NCBI GenBank assembly: GCA_017503805.1
Contig: JAFVSJ010000005.1
Coordinates: forward strand, 124,001 to 188,000
Direction of reading: 5' to 3'
Source: Tidjanibacter sp.
Lineage (GTDB): Bacteria; Bacteroidota; Bacteroidia; Bacteroidales; Rikenellaceae
DNA length: 64,000 nucleotides
Below are positions 9,861 through 16,683 of the stretch, one piece after another. The translations under genes were made by a program, and so were the position numbers. Position 1 is the first letter of the stretch; every line of letters starts with the position of its first letter. A model generated the notes under the pieces. The model was not told the origin of the DNA, did no database searches, and worked only from the letters and a program-made list of their open reading frames with translations.

Positions 9861-10136
9861 ATGGAAATCGCTTCTATTATCGGCTATTGTGCCGCCATAT
9901 TGATGGTTCTGGGCTACGTGCCTCAAACTTTGCAGACGATTAGAACTCGCAAAACCGACGATATTGCGTTGGGGTCTTTTGTGTTGATGGCACTCGGTGC
10001 GTCCTGTTTTTTCGTGCAGGGACTCCTTACGGACAACCTTCCGCTGGCAATTGCCAATGGCCTTACAGCTACGATGAGTACGGTTATCTTCGTCATCAAA
10101 ATGGTCAATGATTACGGTCGAAAGAACAAAAAGTAG
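9861..10136 (+). CDS. SemiSWEET-type sugar transporter (PQ-loop)
   Basis: A 91-residue membrane protein with three predicted helices, the size of a bacterial SemiSWEET, which dimerises to make a sugar uniporter. The PQ-loop motif is clear in GYVPQTLQTIRTRKTDDIAL around residues 16-35, followed by two more hydrophobic helices and a basic tail. The start at 9861 was chosen because the predicted -7 box lies at 9834-9841; an in-frame ATG at 9822 would start upstream of that box. The transported sugar is unknown. Confidence 0.8.
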   Translation: MEIASIIGYCAAILMVLGYVPQTLQTIRTRKTDDIALGSFVLMALGASCFFVQGLLTDNLPLAIANGLTATMSTVIFVIKMVNDYGRKNKK

Positions 10137-10189
10137 GGCAGGGGATGATATATTTCGCACTGAGGTGTACACATTTTAGAAATTATTGC

Positions 10190-10197
10190 TACCTTTG
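10190..10197 (+). promoter_or_regulatory. Promoter -7 box for the 95-residue protein gene
   Basis: TACCTTTG matches TAnnTTTG and lies 40 bases before the ATG at 10238, giving a leader of about 35 bases. A TTTT about 16 bases upstream is a weak -33 candidate. Confidence 0.55.
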
Positions 10198-10237
10198 CTT
10201 AATCATAGAACATTCACAAACCAAATCATAATCTATT

Positions 10238-10525
10238 ATGGCAAGTTTAAGAGACATCAAAAAAGAGATTGATTACACTGTAAATGAGGTTGTTTACGAT
10301 TGCTACCTTTCGCTCGGCTTCCACGCTGACAAACACAGCGAGATTATCGCCATTATGCAGGGTGCTGTCGATATGCGCAACAACCTGATGGAGCTGGTTA
10401 ACAATCCCGCAGAGAAACACAACCCTTCGCTTGTACGCAAACACTATGCCTACATCCGCGCACAGCTCGTTGAGCGCACCGAGGAACTCTGGGGCAAATT
10501 GAGCGAAATCTGCAAATTTGAGTAA
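10238..10525 (+). CDS. Small protein of unknown function, helical
   Basis: A 95-residue soluble protein that I do not recognise by name. It has no signal peptide or membrane segment, is rich in charged residues and looks entirely alpha-helical. It reads like a real gene: it has its own promoter, codon use like its neighbours and a strong terminator. Cys residues occur at about 22 and 92. The length, helical content and charge would suit a small adaptor or dimeric regulator, but nothing in the sequence assigns a role. Confidence 0.7.
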   Translation: MASLRDIKKEIDYTVNEVVYDCYLSLGFHADKHSEIIAIMQGAVDMRNNLMELVNNPAEKHNPSLVRKHYAYIRAQLVERTEELWGKLSEICKFE

Positions 10526-10570
10526 GAATCGAGAGTGGGGTAGGTGACGTACCCCTCCAGAGATAAAATG

Positions 10571-10603
10571 AGTGGAGATATCCGTAAGGGTATCTCCACT
10601 TTA
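10571..10603. terminator. Bidirectional intrinsic terminator
   Basis: A stem of 13 pairs (10571-10583 with 10588-10600, one G-T pair) with a GTAA loop, followed by TTACATTTG on the plus strand. It lies between the convergent 95-residue protein gene and the zinc ABC gene, ending 10 bases before the latter's stop, so it probably ends transcripts from both sides. Confidence 0.8.
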
Positions 10604-10610
10604 CATTTGT

Positions 10611-11390
10611 CTAATCCTGATGCTCGCGATGACAACAATTGTCGTGATGTGCAAGAACGGTATGAGGCACAACTCCGTGACTTACTACCTGTATGGGGCA
10701 GTGGTAATTCTCCAGCAGTTCAGGTGTAAGCTCTGCGGTCGTGTGGCGATGAACAGTGCGATTGACACATACAACATTCTTTACAAATGTAGTTATCGTG
10801 CCAACGTCGTGAGAAATGATAATCACGGCCATTCTTTCGTTTAACTTGGCGAGTAGATGATATAGTTCATTCTCAAACTCATTATCTACGAAGTTTGCAG
10901 GCTCATCAAGTATGAGCAGCTTGGGTTCGGAGATGATCGCTCGGCCAAGAAGAGCTCGCTGCAACTCACCACCCGACAACTCGCCTATCTGCCTGTCTTT
11001 CAACTGTTCTATGCCGAGTTGCTTCAGTATCTCTTCTGCTTTGACGTTATCCGATTTAGTGTAGCGCCCAAAACCTCGCTGTCCCTGCAGTCCACTTAGG
11101 ACCAATTCTCTCACCGATATAGGGAAACTCTTGTCAAACGGATTGACCTGTGGCATATAGCCAATCTGATGGTTGCTTTGTAGGCCACCCTCAAACTCTA
11201 TGGTACCCGTGTAAGGAATTAACCCGAGGATACTTTTTACTAAAGAACTTTTGCCACCACCATTGGGACCGATAATACCGACAAAATCGTCACTGAAGAA
11301 CTCGATGTTGACATCTTTCAAGGCCGTTGTACGATCGTATTCTACGCTGAGGCCTTTGATGTTTATTATGCGTTTACTCTCCATCTCCAT
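10611..11390 (-). CDS. znuC: Zinc/manganese-type ABC transporter ATP-binding protein
   Basis: A 259-residue ABC ATPase. Walker A is GPNGGGKSS near residue 40, the signature is LSGGELQRALLGRAI near residue 138, Walker B is LLILDEP near residue 160 and the switch His follows in IISHD. The C-terminal 50 residues are rich in His and Cys (HRHTT, HHDNCCHREH), common in zinc systems. Its start lies 17 bases inside the end of znuA. No permease gene (znuB-like) follows: the gene is closed by a terminator and a convergent gene. Specificity is inferred from the His-rich partner, and manganese or iron remain possible. Confidence 0.85.
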   Translation of the reverse strand: MEMESKRIINIKGLSVEYDRTTALKDVNIEFFSDDFVGIIGPNGGGKSSLVKSILGLIPYTGTIEFEGGLQSNHQIGYMPQVNPFDKSFPISVRELVLSGLQGQRGFGRYTKSDNVKAEEILKQLGIEQLKDRQIGELSGGELQRALLGRAIISEPKLLILDEPANFVDNEFENELYHLLAKLNERMAVIIISHDVGTITTFVKNVVCVNRTVHRHTTAELTPELLENYHCPIQVVSHGVVPHTVLAHHDNCCHREHQD

Positions 11391-12294
11391 CCTGTAAAAT
11401 TATGTTGACAACTCTCTCTAATTCGGATATGATATTTGTGTTTAGTGGATTGATTTTAACTAAATTAACGCCAAGTATGTCAGCTATCGGTTTAACTACA
11501 TCAAGAGGGTATTCTTGTTGATAAAGAAGCACTTTGATATTGTGAGTTTTAACTTGCTCCACAATCTCGGCAAGTGTTCCTGCAGTAGGGCTTTTGCCTT
11601 CGTTTTCGAGCGAAATCTGTTCGAGACCATAGTCATTGGCAAGATAGCCCAAAGCAGGATGGTAGATCAAGAATGCATCAGGAGCTTGTGATAACTTATT
11701 TTTGAACCCACTCTCGACAGTCCTTACTTTGTTAATAAGCGAATCGGCCCTATGTGCATATTCATCGGAATTATCTGGGAATCTGCTGGTTAGTGCATTT
11801 GTTATATTGTTAATAATCAACTCTACATTTGCGAACGACATCCAAATGTGCGGATCTATGTGATGGTGGTGAGCGTGGTGGTCGCTATTATGCTCACAAA
11901 CGTTGGTGAGATGTTCCGAATTATGGGTATGGCCGCAGTTCCCCTCAATAAACCGTACACCACTGCTAAGGTCAATAACCTTATAATCAGCACCCTTACC
12001 CAATCTGTCAATAATTCTTTGCTCAAATTCCATAGTCCCAACGGCAAATATGATAGGGGAGTCCTCAAGTTTTGCAATTTGAGAGGGGGTAGGTGAATAG
12101 GTCTCTGGCGATGAGCCCTCTGGGAGCAAGATAGATACGTTGCAATCACCTCCAACAATCTCTTTCACAAGGCCTTGCAAAGGCGGTATGGTCACAACGA
12201 TTTCATTGCTGGATATTCTATTGCCATCTCCCACGCAGCCGTAGGTGCAAAATACCATAACGACAACCAGTATTTTTAGTATTATTCTCTTCAT
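11374..12294 (-). CDS. znuA: Zinc ABC transporter substrate-binding lipoprotein
   Basis: A 306-residue cluster A-I solute-binding protein. The N terminus is a lipoprotein signal with lipobox TYGC, lipidated at Cys20, so it is membrane-tethered on the outer side of the inner membrane. Metal-site features are the first His-containing region (PETYSPTPSQ), a His-rich loop around residues 120-148 (HTHNSEH, HNSDHHAHHHH), DPHIWMS, YHPALGYLA and the late YQQEYP segment. The His-rich loop is typical of zinc-specific members. It is first in the operon with znuC; the promoter and palindromes upstream suggest metal-responsive control, which is inference. Confidence 0.87.
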   Translation of the reverse strand: MKRIILKILVVVMVFCTYGCVGDGNRISSNEIVVTIPPLQGLVKEIVGGDCNVSILLPEGSSPETYSPTPSQIAKLEDSPIIFAVGTMEFEQRIIDRLGKGADYKVIDLSSGVRFIEGNCGHTHNSEHLTNVCEHNSDHHAHHHHIDPHIWMSFANVELIINNITNALTSRFPDNSDEYAHRADSLINKVRTVESGFKNKLSQAPDAFLIYHPALGYLANDYGLEQISLENEGKSPTAGTLAEIVEQVKTHNIKVLLYQQEYPLDVVKPIADILGVNLVKINPLNTNIISELERVVNIILQDGDGE

Positions 12295-12313
12295 TCCCTT
12301 ATTAGTTTATATG

Positions 12314-12321
12314 CAAATTTA
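12314..12321 (-). promoter_or_regulatory. Promoter -7 box for znuA-znuC
   Basis: TAAATTTG on the minus strand matches TAnnTTTG and lies 20 bases before the znuA start; a TTTG about 22 bases further upstream can serve as -33. A TTACA/TGTAA pair separated by 8 bases (12319-12336) overlaps the box. Confidence 0.5.
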
Positions 12322-12355
12322 CAACTATTTCTGTAATTATAATCAAAGTCTGCAT

Positions 12356-12462
12356 TTACATTTGTAATGCTCATCAAAGCATTGAGCCACAATGGAAAAG
12401 AAAATAGTCTTATCACTTGTCTTTACATCTGTATATCGAATGGTTATATTTTACAAATGTAT
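12356..12462. repeat. Cluster of TTACAnnTGTAA-type palindromes upstream of znuA
   Basis: Three short palindromes share one pattern: TTACATTTGTAA at 12356-12367 (perfect), TTACATCTGTAT at 12423-12434 and TTACAAATGTAT at 12451-12462 (each one base off). They sit upstream of the znuAC promoter and look like operator half-site pairs for a dimeric repressor, perhaps a metal sensor of the Fur/Zur or DtxR type. The regulator is not identified. Confidence 0.4.
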
Positions 12463-12611
12463 TAATATGCGCCCATCGATGAGCTCAATAGTTCGAATGA
12501 TTTGCAGTTACAACACGTGCTTATTACTTGCTCCTAGGAGTATGAGCGGTCTATGGAGAGGCTATAACCCGCCATAACACCACCTTCCCTCTGTCAATAC
12601 AAGGTCGATTT

Positions 12612-12743
12612 TCATAATAAGATGCTAAATATCAGCACGGAGAAGACGATTCCAATGAATAGCGTCACATAAATCAGAATACGCAATATTTTCAAGTCTA
12701 GAAAAACATTGCCAAACAAATGAAGATAACGTAAAGGTTTCAT
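12612..12743 (-). CDS. Predicted 43-residue single-span membrane microprotein
   Basis: A short frame from ATG at 12741-12743 to TGA. The product begins MKPLRYLHLFGN, is basic at the N terminus and has one long hydrophobic stretch, roughly residues 21-43, ending ILL at the C terminus. A full promoter lies immediately upstream, with only about 4 bases between the -7 box and the ATG, so the transcript would be leaderless. The topology (basic inside, hydrophobic tail) fits a small inner-membrane protein. I do not recognise a family. Its promoter lies within the end of the preceding broken frame. It could be chance, but a promoter and a membrane helix together argue for a gene. Confidence 0.5.
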   Translation of the reverse strand: MKPLRYLHLFGNVFLDLKILRILIYVTLFIGIVFSVLIFSILL

Positions 12744-12747
12744 ACTG

Positions 12748-12777
12748 CAAATATAGCTATTTTCCCGAAGTTAACAA
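12748..12777 (-). promoter_or_regulatory. Promoter of the 43-residue microprotein
   Basis: On the minus strand: TTG (12775-12777), 19-base spacer, TATATTTG (12748-12755). Both elements and spacing match the Bacteroidota consensus, and the predicted start falls at or next to the ATG at 12743. Confidence 0.6.
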
Positions 12778-12987
12778 CATTGCTGCACCTGCACCTATCA
12801 TTGGAAGTCCTGCAGGACTTGCGGTGCCAAAGGAACTTGCGGTAATGGCAGTACAGCCGCCAATTAGCGCAGGTCCGACTAGAAATTTACAAAGAGAAAG
12901 CGCGATACCGGCGGATTACATTTGTGCCATTATGGCTTGAATTCTTTGTTCTTCGGCTTTCCATTGGGGCATCTCTTGAGCGAGCAT
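12757..12987 (-). pseudogene. Small gene interrupted by one in-frame TAA
   Basis: From ATG at 12985-12987 the frame encodes 23 residues, hydrophilic and helical (MLAQEMPQWKAEEQRIQ and on), then TAA at 12916-12918. The same frame then continues open for 52 codons to TAG at 12757-12759. The second part is a Gly/Ala-rich hydrophobic sequence (LVGPALIGGCTAITASS, MIGAGAAMLL) resembling a small membrane protein. Together they would make about 76 residues, and a consensus promoter stands upstream. The simplest reading is one small membrane-protein gene with a point nonsense mutation; a 23-residue peptide gene followed by chance is the alternative. No family recognised. Confidence 0.4.
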
Positions 12988-13023
12988 AAAATATTAAATG
13001 TATATTGTTATACTTTGTTAATG

Positions 13024-13053
13024 CAAAGATACAAAATATATATATTATGCAAA
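13024..13053 (-). promoter_or_regulatory. Promoter upstream of the interrupted small gene
   Basis: On the minus strand: TTTG (13050-13053), 18-base spacer, TATCTTTG (13024-13031). A good consensus promoter; transcription would start about 30 bases before the ATG at 12987. Confidence 0.6.
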
Positions 13054-13121
13054 GCTTAAGTTTATTCAATTATTCCTTGAGGGGAAAGTAGCGGGTGCCG
13101 TAGCCGTCTCTAACATATGAT

Positions 13122-13595
13122 CTATCGGCGGGAATATTCGTCGAAGGTTTTGTCTGGGTAACAGATAATTAAGCGATCCTGAGGATTAATGCTACATTGC
13201 TCTCGCTGAGACTCAACAGGGTAATCATTTGGCATCTTTACAGCATAGGGGCCGGATAGTTTCGTATGGATTTGAGGCAAGAGTTCCAACTCGTCATCAT
13301 CAGTTGCCTGCTTGTCAGATGTTGTAGCAGCTTCATCGAACGTAGAGGCGACTGAATTGTGTTCAGGATCTTGCAAATGGGGTAAAGTGCGCAAAATAGG
13401 TTCTTCGCCCAGGATTAGCCACCTAAGGTTGTAGGCAGGGAATCTCGATGCGAGTCTCGCAACCATATCGATGCTTGGATTATTCCTACCAGATAAGATA
13501 TGGGCAATAGAGCCAGGGCTAACTCCCAATATACCGGCAAATCTTTGATTCGAGAGTCCCTCTTGTTTGATTATGTATTCAATTCTGCTCTTCAT
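13122..13595 (-). CDS. XRE-family helix-turn-helix transcriptional regulator
   Basis: 157 residues from MKSRIEYIIKQEGLSNQRFA. The HTH spans about residues 10-60: the turn is in FAGILGVSPGSIAHILSGRN, followed by PSIDMVARLASRFP and the NLRWLILGEEP segment common to many Bacteroidota XRE proteins. The middle is acidic and probably disordered. The longer frame reaching 13649 was rejected because it would start inside the promoter. A 12-bp inverted repeat covers the promoter and start codon, so autorepression is likely. The C terminus may be frameshifted: another frame just past the stop reads ADRSYVRDGYGTRYFPLKE, which looks more like a natural end. Confidence 0.8.
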   Translation of the reverse strand: MKSRIEYIIKQEGLSNQRFAGILGVSPGSIAHILSGRNNPSIDMVARLASRFPAYNLRWLILGEEPILRTLPHLQDPEHNSVASTFDEAATTSDKQATDDDELELLPQIHTKLSGPYAVKMPNDYPVESQREQCSINPQDRLIICYPDKTFDEYSRR

Positions 13596-13628
13596 ATTTG
13601 TAAATGATTTATTTCGATTTACAAATAT
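13594..13628 (-). promoter_or_regulatory. Inverted-repeat operator over the regulator's promoter and start codon
   Basis: Two perfect 12-bp inverted arms, 13594-13605 and 13617-13628 (ATATTTGTAAAT and its complement), are separated by 11 bases. The distal arm contains the -7 box TATATTTG and the proximal arm overlaps the start codon at 13595. A TTG about 17 bases upstream of the box can act as -33. The geometry is that of an autoregulatory operator. Confidence 0.65.
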
Positions 13629-13650
13629 ATAAAAAATTGTGCAATCCAAC

Positions 13651-13950
13651 TATTTATGCGTTTTTAACATATATTTAGCAGGTCAGAATATTGAGTCAAT
13701 CACCCGTCAAGCGCCCAAGGTATTTATATTAATTATCGGTTTAGACTAACGCAGTTAATATGCAGGTATTTAAGTAGTTAGCCGTCAGTTATGATGTTTT
13801 AACGTGGCTACATAGTAGCATCGGCGACTTACGGGTATTTTAGGCTAAAGCAAAGGTTTGTATTAAGTGTTGCAATGTGCTGATTAATAGGTACAAACAT
13901 TTCATTTGATGAATTTTTGAATTTGTATTTTTACTTGTGATGTGATGCTA
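13651..13950. other. Intergenic stretch without recognisable features
   Basis: About 300 AT-rich bases between the regulator promoter and the HIT terminator. No open frame with a good promoter, no RNA gene and no repeat was found on either strand. Confidence 0.5.
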
Positions 13951-13994
13951 AAATGTAAATGCCTTGCGAAAAAAATCGCAAGGCATTTACATTT
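13951..13994 (-). terminator. Long hairpin terminator after the HIT gene
   Basis: A perfect 19-bp inverted repeat (13951-13969 with 13976-13994) with a 6-base loop that is all A on the plus strand and all T on the minus strand. It lies 20 bases downstream of the HIT gene stop and probably ends the spoT-HIT transcript. Confidence 0.75.
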
Positions 13995-14014
13995 GTGGGA
14001 GCACCTCCCCTACT

Positions 14015-14398
14015 CTATTGTATTTTTTCAGCAATTGCTACAAATTCTTCTGAGGTAAACGAAAGTTTCTCCTTGCGGAAGTCTACATCCCCTTCGCTAT
14101 TCATAGGAATAAGGTGAATATGTGCGTGAGGAACCTCGAGTCCAAGAACTACCATCGCAACCTTTTTGCATCCGAAAGCAGCTTTCTGTTTCTCGGCAAT
14201 TCTCTTTGCGAAAACCACCATTCCGGAAAGTTCTTCGTCACTAAGGTCGAATATGTAGTCCTCTTCCCTCTTGGGTATTACGAGCGTATGCCCCTCGACA
14301 AGGGGGTTGATATCAAGAAATGCATAATAGTTTTCATCCTCTGCCACCTTGTAGCTCGGGATTTCACCTTTTACGATACGACTAAAAATAGATGCCAT
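14015..14398 (-). CDS. HIT family protein (histidine triad nucleotide-binding)
   Basis: 127 residues; a nucleotide hydrolase or transferase of the HINT/HIT superfamily. The histidine triad is HAHIHLIP near residue 92, preceded by the SRIVKGEIPSYKVAED start typical of bacterial Hint proteins and the GHTLVIPK strand. Its start is 18 bases after the relA/spoT stop, so it is probably co-transcribed. Family substrates are AMP-lysine or similar phosphoramidates; the physiological role is open. Confidence 0.92.
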   Translation of the reverse strand: MASIFSRIVKGEIPSYKVAEDENYYAFLDINPLVEGHTLVIPKREEDYIFDLSDEELSGMVVFAKRIAEKQKAAFGCKKVAMVVLGLEVPHAHIHLIPMNSEGDVDFRKEKLSFTSEEFVAIAEKIQ

Positions 14399-14416
14399 AT
14401 TATTCAGTATAAAATA

Positions 14417-16606
14417 TTAAACACGTTCTACCTTATCTATTCCTTTAATAGTATTAACTCGAGAGATGAGTGAGTACAAACTCTCTGTGTCGGGAACATA
14501 GAGACTGATCTTACCCTCGAAGATACCATCGTGACTCTGAATGTGCAACTCACGAATATTAATATCAAGCTCCACGGTAATCACCTGTGCGAGATCTTGC
14601 AGGATGCCGATTCGGTCGATGCCTCGAATTTTAATCTCGGAGAGATATGATTCGGCTTTATATGTCGACCACTTAATATTGCCCACGAGATTCTCCCCTT
14701 TCTGCGCTGCGAGCGTAATCAGTTCCTGGCAATCTGTCTTGTGGACGATGATATCACCAGAGCGAGGGTCTCTATAGCCGGTAATATTGTCGCCAGGAAT
14801 TGGGTTGCAGCACTCGGCAGCTACGAACTTGGGGCCTCCAAGGTTATCCACATCGTGAGAGTGGCGCACAACGACATCTTTCGGTTTATTGCCAGCGAAC
14901 TCAAATGTCCAGAACTTCAGAATCTTGTTCTTGGAATTTTGGCGCAAAATTGTGTCGATGTCATTGAGGTTGATAATTTCGGAGCCGAGTTTGCTATAAA
15001 ACTCATCCTTATTCTTGCAGTCGTATGCTGGAAGCAATTTGCGGAAGAGTCGTGCGCTCGGAGTAATTCCAAACTCCCTCATTCGATTTTCAAATATCGA
15101 GATACCTCGCTCTATATTGTTCTGCCTTACACGTTTAAGGTAAGTAATGATAGCCTGCTTTGCCTTCATTGTAGCCACGTGGTCGAGCCACTCGATATTG
15201 GGATGAGCGGTTTCGGCCGTAAGAATCTGCACTTGATCGCCGCTATTGAGCTTGGTGTAAATAGACTCGATCTTGTGGTTGATTTTTGCACCGATAGCCG
15301 TGTTGCCCACATTTGTGTGGATGTCGTAGGCAAAGTCGAGAGCGGTTGCACCTACCGGAAATTTGCGAGCCTCGCCTCGGGGTGTAAATATCACCATCTC
15401 AGTCATATAGAGGGTCATCTTTACATTCTCGAGGAAATCGGCAGCATTGCCTGTTGGGTGATTCAGGGCATTGCGTACATCTTTGAGCCACTTATCGAAT
15501 TCGTCTTCGTCATCGTGGTTTTGCTTATATTTCCAATGCGCAGCGAAGCCTCGCTCGGCAATTTCGTCCATTCTTTCGGACCTAATCTGCACCTCGGCCC
15601 AAATGCCATCGGGACGCATAAAGGTTGCGTGGAGCGCCTCATAACCATTTGCTTTGGGGAAACTTACCCAGTCTCGGATACGGTCGGGCTTGGGAGTGTA
15701 GATATCGGTCAGCAGTGAATATATGTGCCAACACTGCGCCTTTTCCGGGGCATAATTGTTGGGCTTGAAGATAATGCGAATGGCGAAGAGATCATAAATT
15801 TCCTCAAAAGGAATCTTTTTGCGCTGCATCTTCGACCATATCGAATATACGGTCTTAACCCTTCCCGAGATAGTGAAGTCAATGCCGGCTTGAGAAAGCT
15901 TTTCACGTATGGGACTTATAAACCTGTTGATGAACTCGTTACGTTCCGCAGCGGTAGCCGCCATCTTAGCCTCAATAGCCGCATACTCTTCGGGATACAT
16001 ATACTTGAGCGACAAATCCTCAAGCTCTGTTTTGATGGCGTAGAGGCCGAGCCTATATGCAAGCGGCGCGAAGAGGTACATCGTCTCGCTCGTAATTTTG
16101 ATTTGCTTATGTCGCGGCATCGAGCCGAGGGTGCGCATATTATGCAATCTATCGGCTATCTTGATGATAATCACCCTGATGTCATCGGAAAGAGTGAGCA
16201 GGATCTTGCGGAAAGTCTCCGCTTGCGCCGACACATCTTCGTTAAGCGCAGCAGCAACCTTGGTCAGTCCGTCGACCATAGACGCGACCTGCGGGCCGAA
16301 GAGGTTCTCGATATCCTCTACTGTGTAGCTCGTGTCCTCTACCACATCGTGCAGAAGTGCTGCACAAGTGGACTTCACCCCAAGGCCCTCCTCGCTGACA
16401 ACAATTTTGGCCACGGCAATGGGGTGCAGAATGTAGGGCTCGCCCGAACGGCGACGCACACCTTTGTGGGCCTCCTTCGCGAGGAAGAAAGCCTTATTTA
16501 TCATTTCCCAATCACTCTCGTTTTTACAGATTTTATTGCACGATGCGAGTAGTTCGCTGAACTGTTTGCCAATAATCTGTTCGTCGTCAGTTGTGTAGGC
16601 GGCCAT
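14417..16606 (-). CDS. Bifunctional (p)ppGpp synthetase/hydrolase, RelA/SpoT family
   Basis: A 729-residue Rel protein. Domains in order: HD hydrolase (LLHDVVEDTSYT near residue 85), synthetase (DRIRDWVSFPKANGYEALH near residue 315), TGS (VIFTPRGEARKFPVGATALDFAY near residue 405) and a C-terminal ACT domain. The HD motif and the synthetase RDW and YEALH segments are both intact, so both activities are likely. Length is normal. It follows recA after a hairpin and precedes the HIT gene. Its GTP-linked alarmone is relevant to the large purine array, but no direct link is visible here. Confidence 0.95.
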   Translation of the reverse strand: MAAYTTDDEQIIGKQFSELLASCNKICKNESDWEMINKAFFLAKEAHKGVRRRSGEPYILHPIAVAKIVVSEEGLGVKSTCAALLHDVVEDTSYTVEDIENLFGPQVASMVDGLTKVAAALNEDVSAQAETFRKILLTLSDDIRVIIIKIADRLHNMRTLGSMPRHKQIKITSETMYLFAPLAYRLGLYAIKTELEDLSLKYMYPEEYAAIEAKMAATAAERNEFINRFISPIREKLSQAGIDFTISGRVKTVYSIWSKMQRKKIPFEEIYDLFAIRIIFKPNNYAPEKAQCWHIYSLLTDIYTPKPDRIRDWVSFPKANGYEALHATFMRPDGIWAEVQIRSERMDEIAERGFAAHWKYKQNHDDEDEFDKWLKDVRNALNHPTGNAADFLENVKMTLYMTEMVIFTPRGEARKFPVGATALDFAYDIHTNVGNTAIGAKINHKIESIYTKLNSGDQVQILTAETAHPNIEWLDHVATMKAKQAIITYLKRVRQNNIERGISIFENRMREFGITPSARLFRKLLPAYDCKNKDEFYSKLGSEIINLNDIDTILRQNSKNKILKFWTFEFAGNKPKDVVVRHSHDVDNLGGPKFVAAECCNPIPGDNITGYRDPRSGDIIVHKTDCQELITLAAQKGENLVGNIKWSTYKAESYLSEIKIRGIDRIGILQDLAQVITVELDINIRELHIQSHDGIFEGKISLYVPDTESLYSLISRVNTIKGIDKVERV

Positions 16607-16632
16607 ATCCGGAAGTTGTTTAGTAAGGTGAA

Positions 16633-16671
16633 AGTTTTGCCCGGTATAGCGGTTGTATTCCGGGCAAAACT
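16633..16671 (-). terminator. Hairpin between recA and relA/spoT
   Basis: A perfect 12-bp inverted repeat (16633-16644 with 16660-16671) with a 15-base loop and a stem rich in G and C, located just after the recA stop. On the minus strand it is followed by TTCACC, so termination may be partial. Confidence 0.65.
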
Positions 16672-16683
16672 ATTGTTTAGCAA

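Noticed and set aside
12392..12577. A 61-codon plus-strand frame upstream of znuA
   Set aside because: No promoter box at a useful distance, odd composition and it overlaps the palindrome cluster; it looks like chance.
12914..12987. The 23-codon frame as a complete peptide gene on its own
   Set aside because: Kept as part of a broken longer gene instead, because the downstream half in the same frame has a coherent membrane-like composition.
13650..13950. Non-coding RNA gene between the XRE regulator and the HIT gene
   Set aside because: No tRNA, tmRNA, SRP or RNase P signature, and no promoter-terminator pair enclosing a plausible RNA was found.
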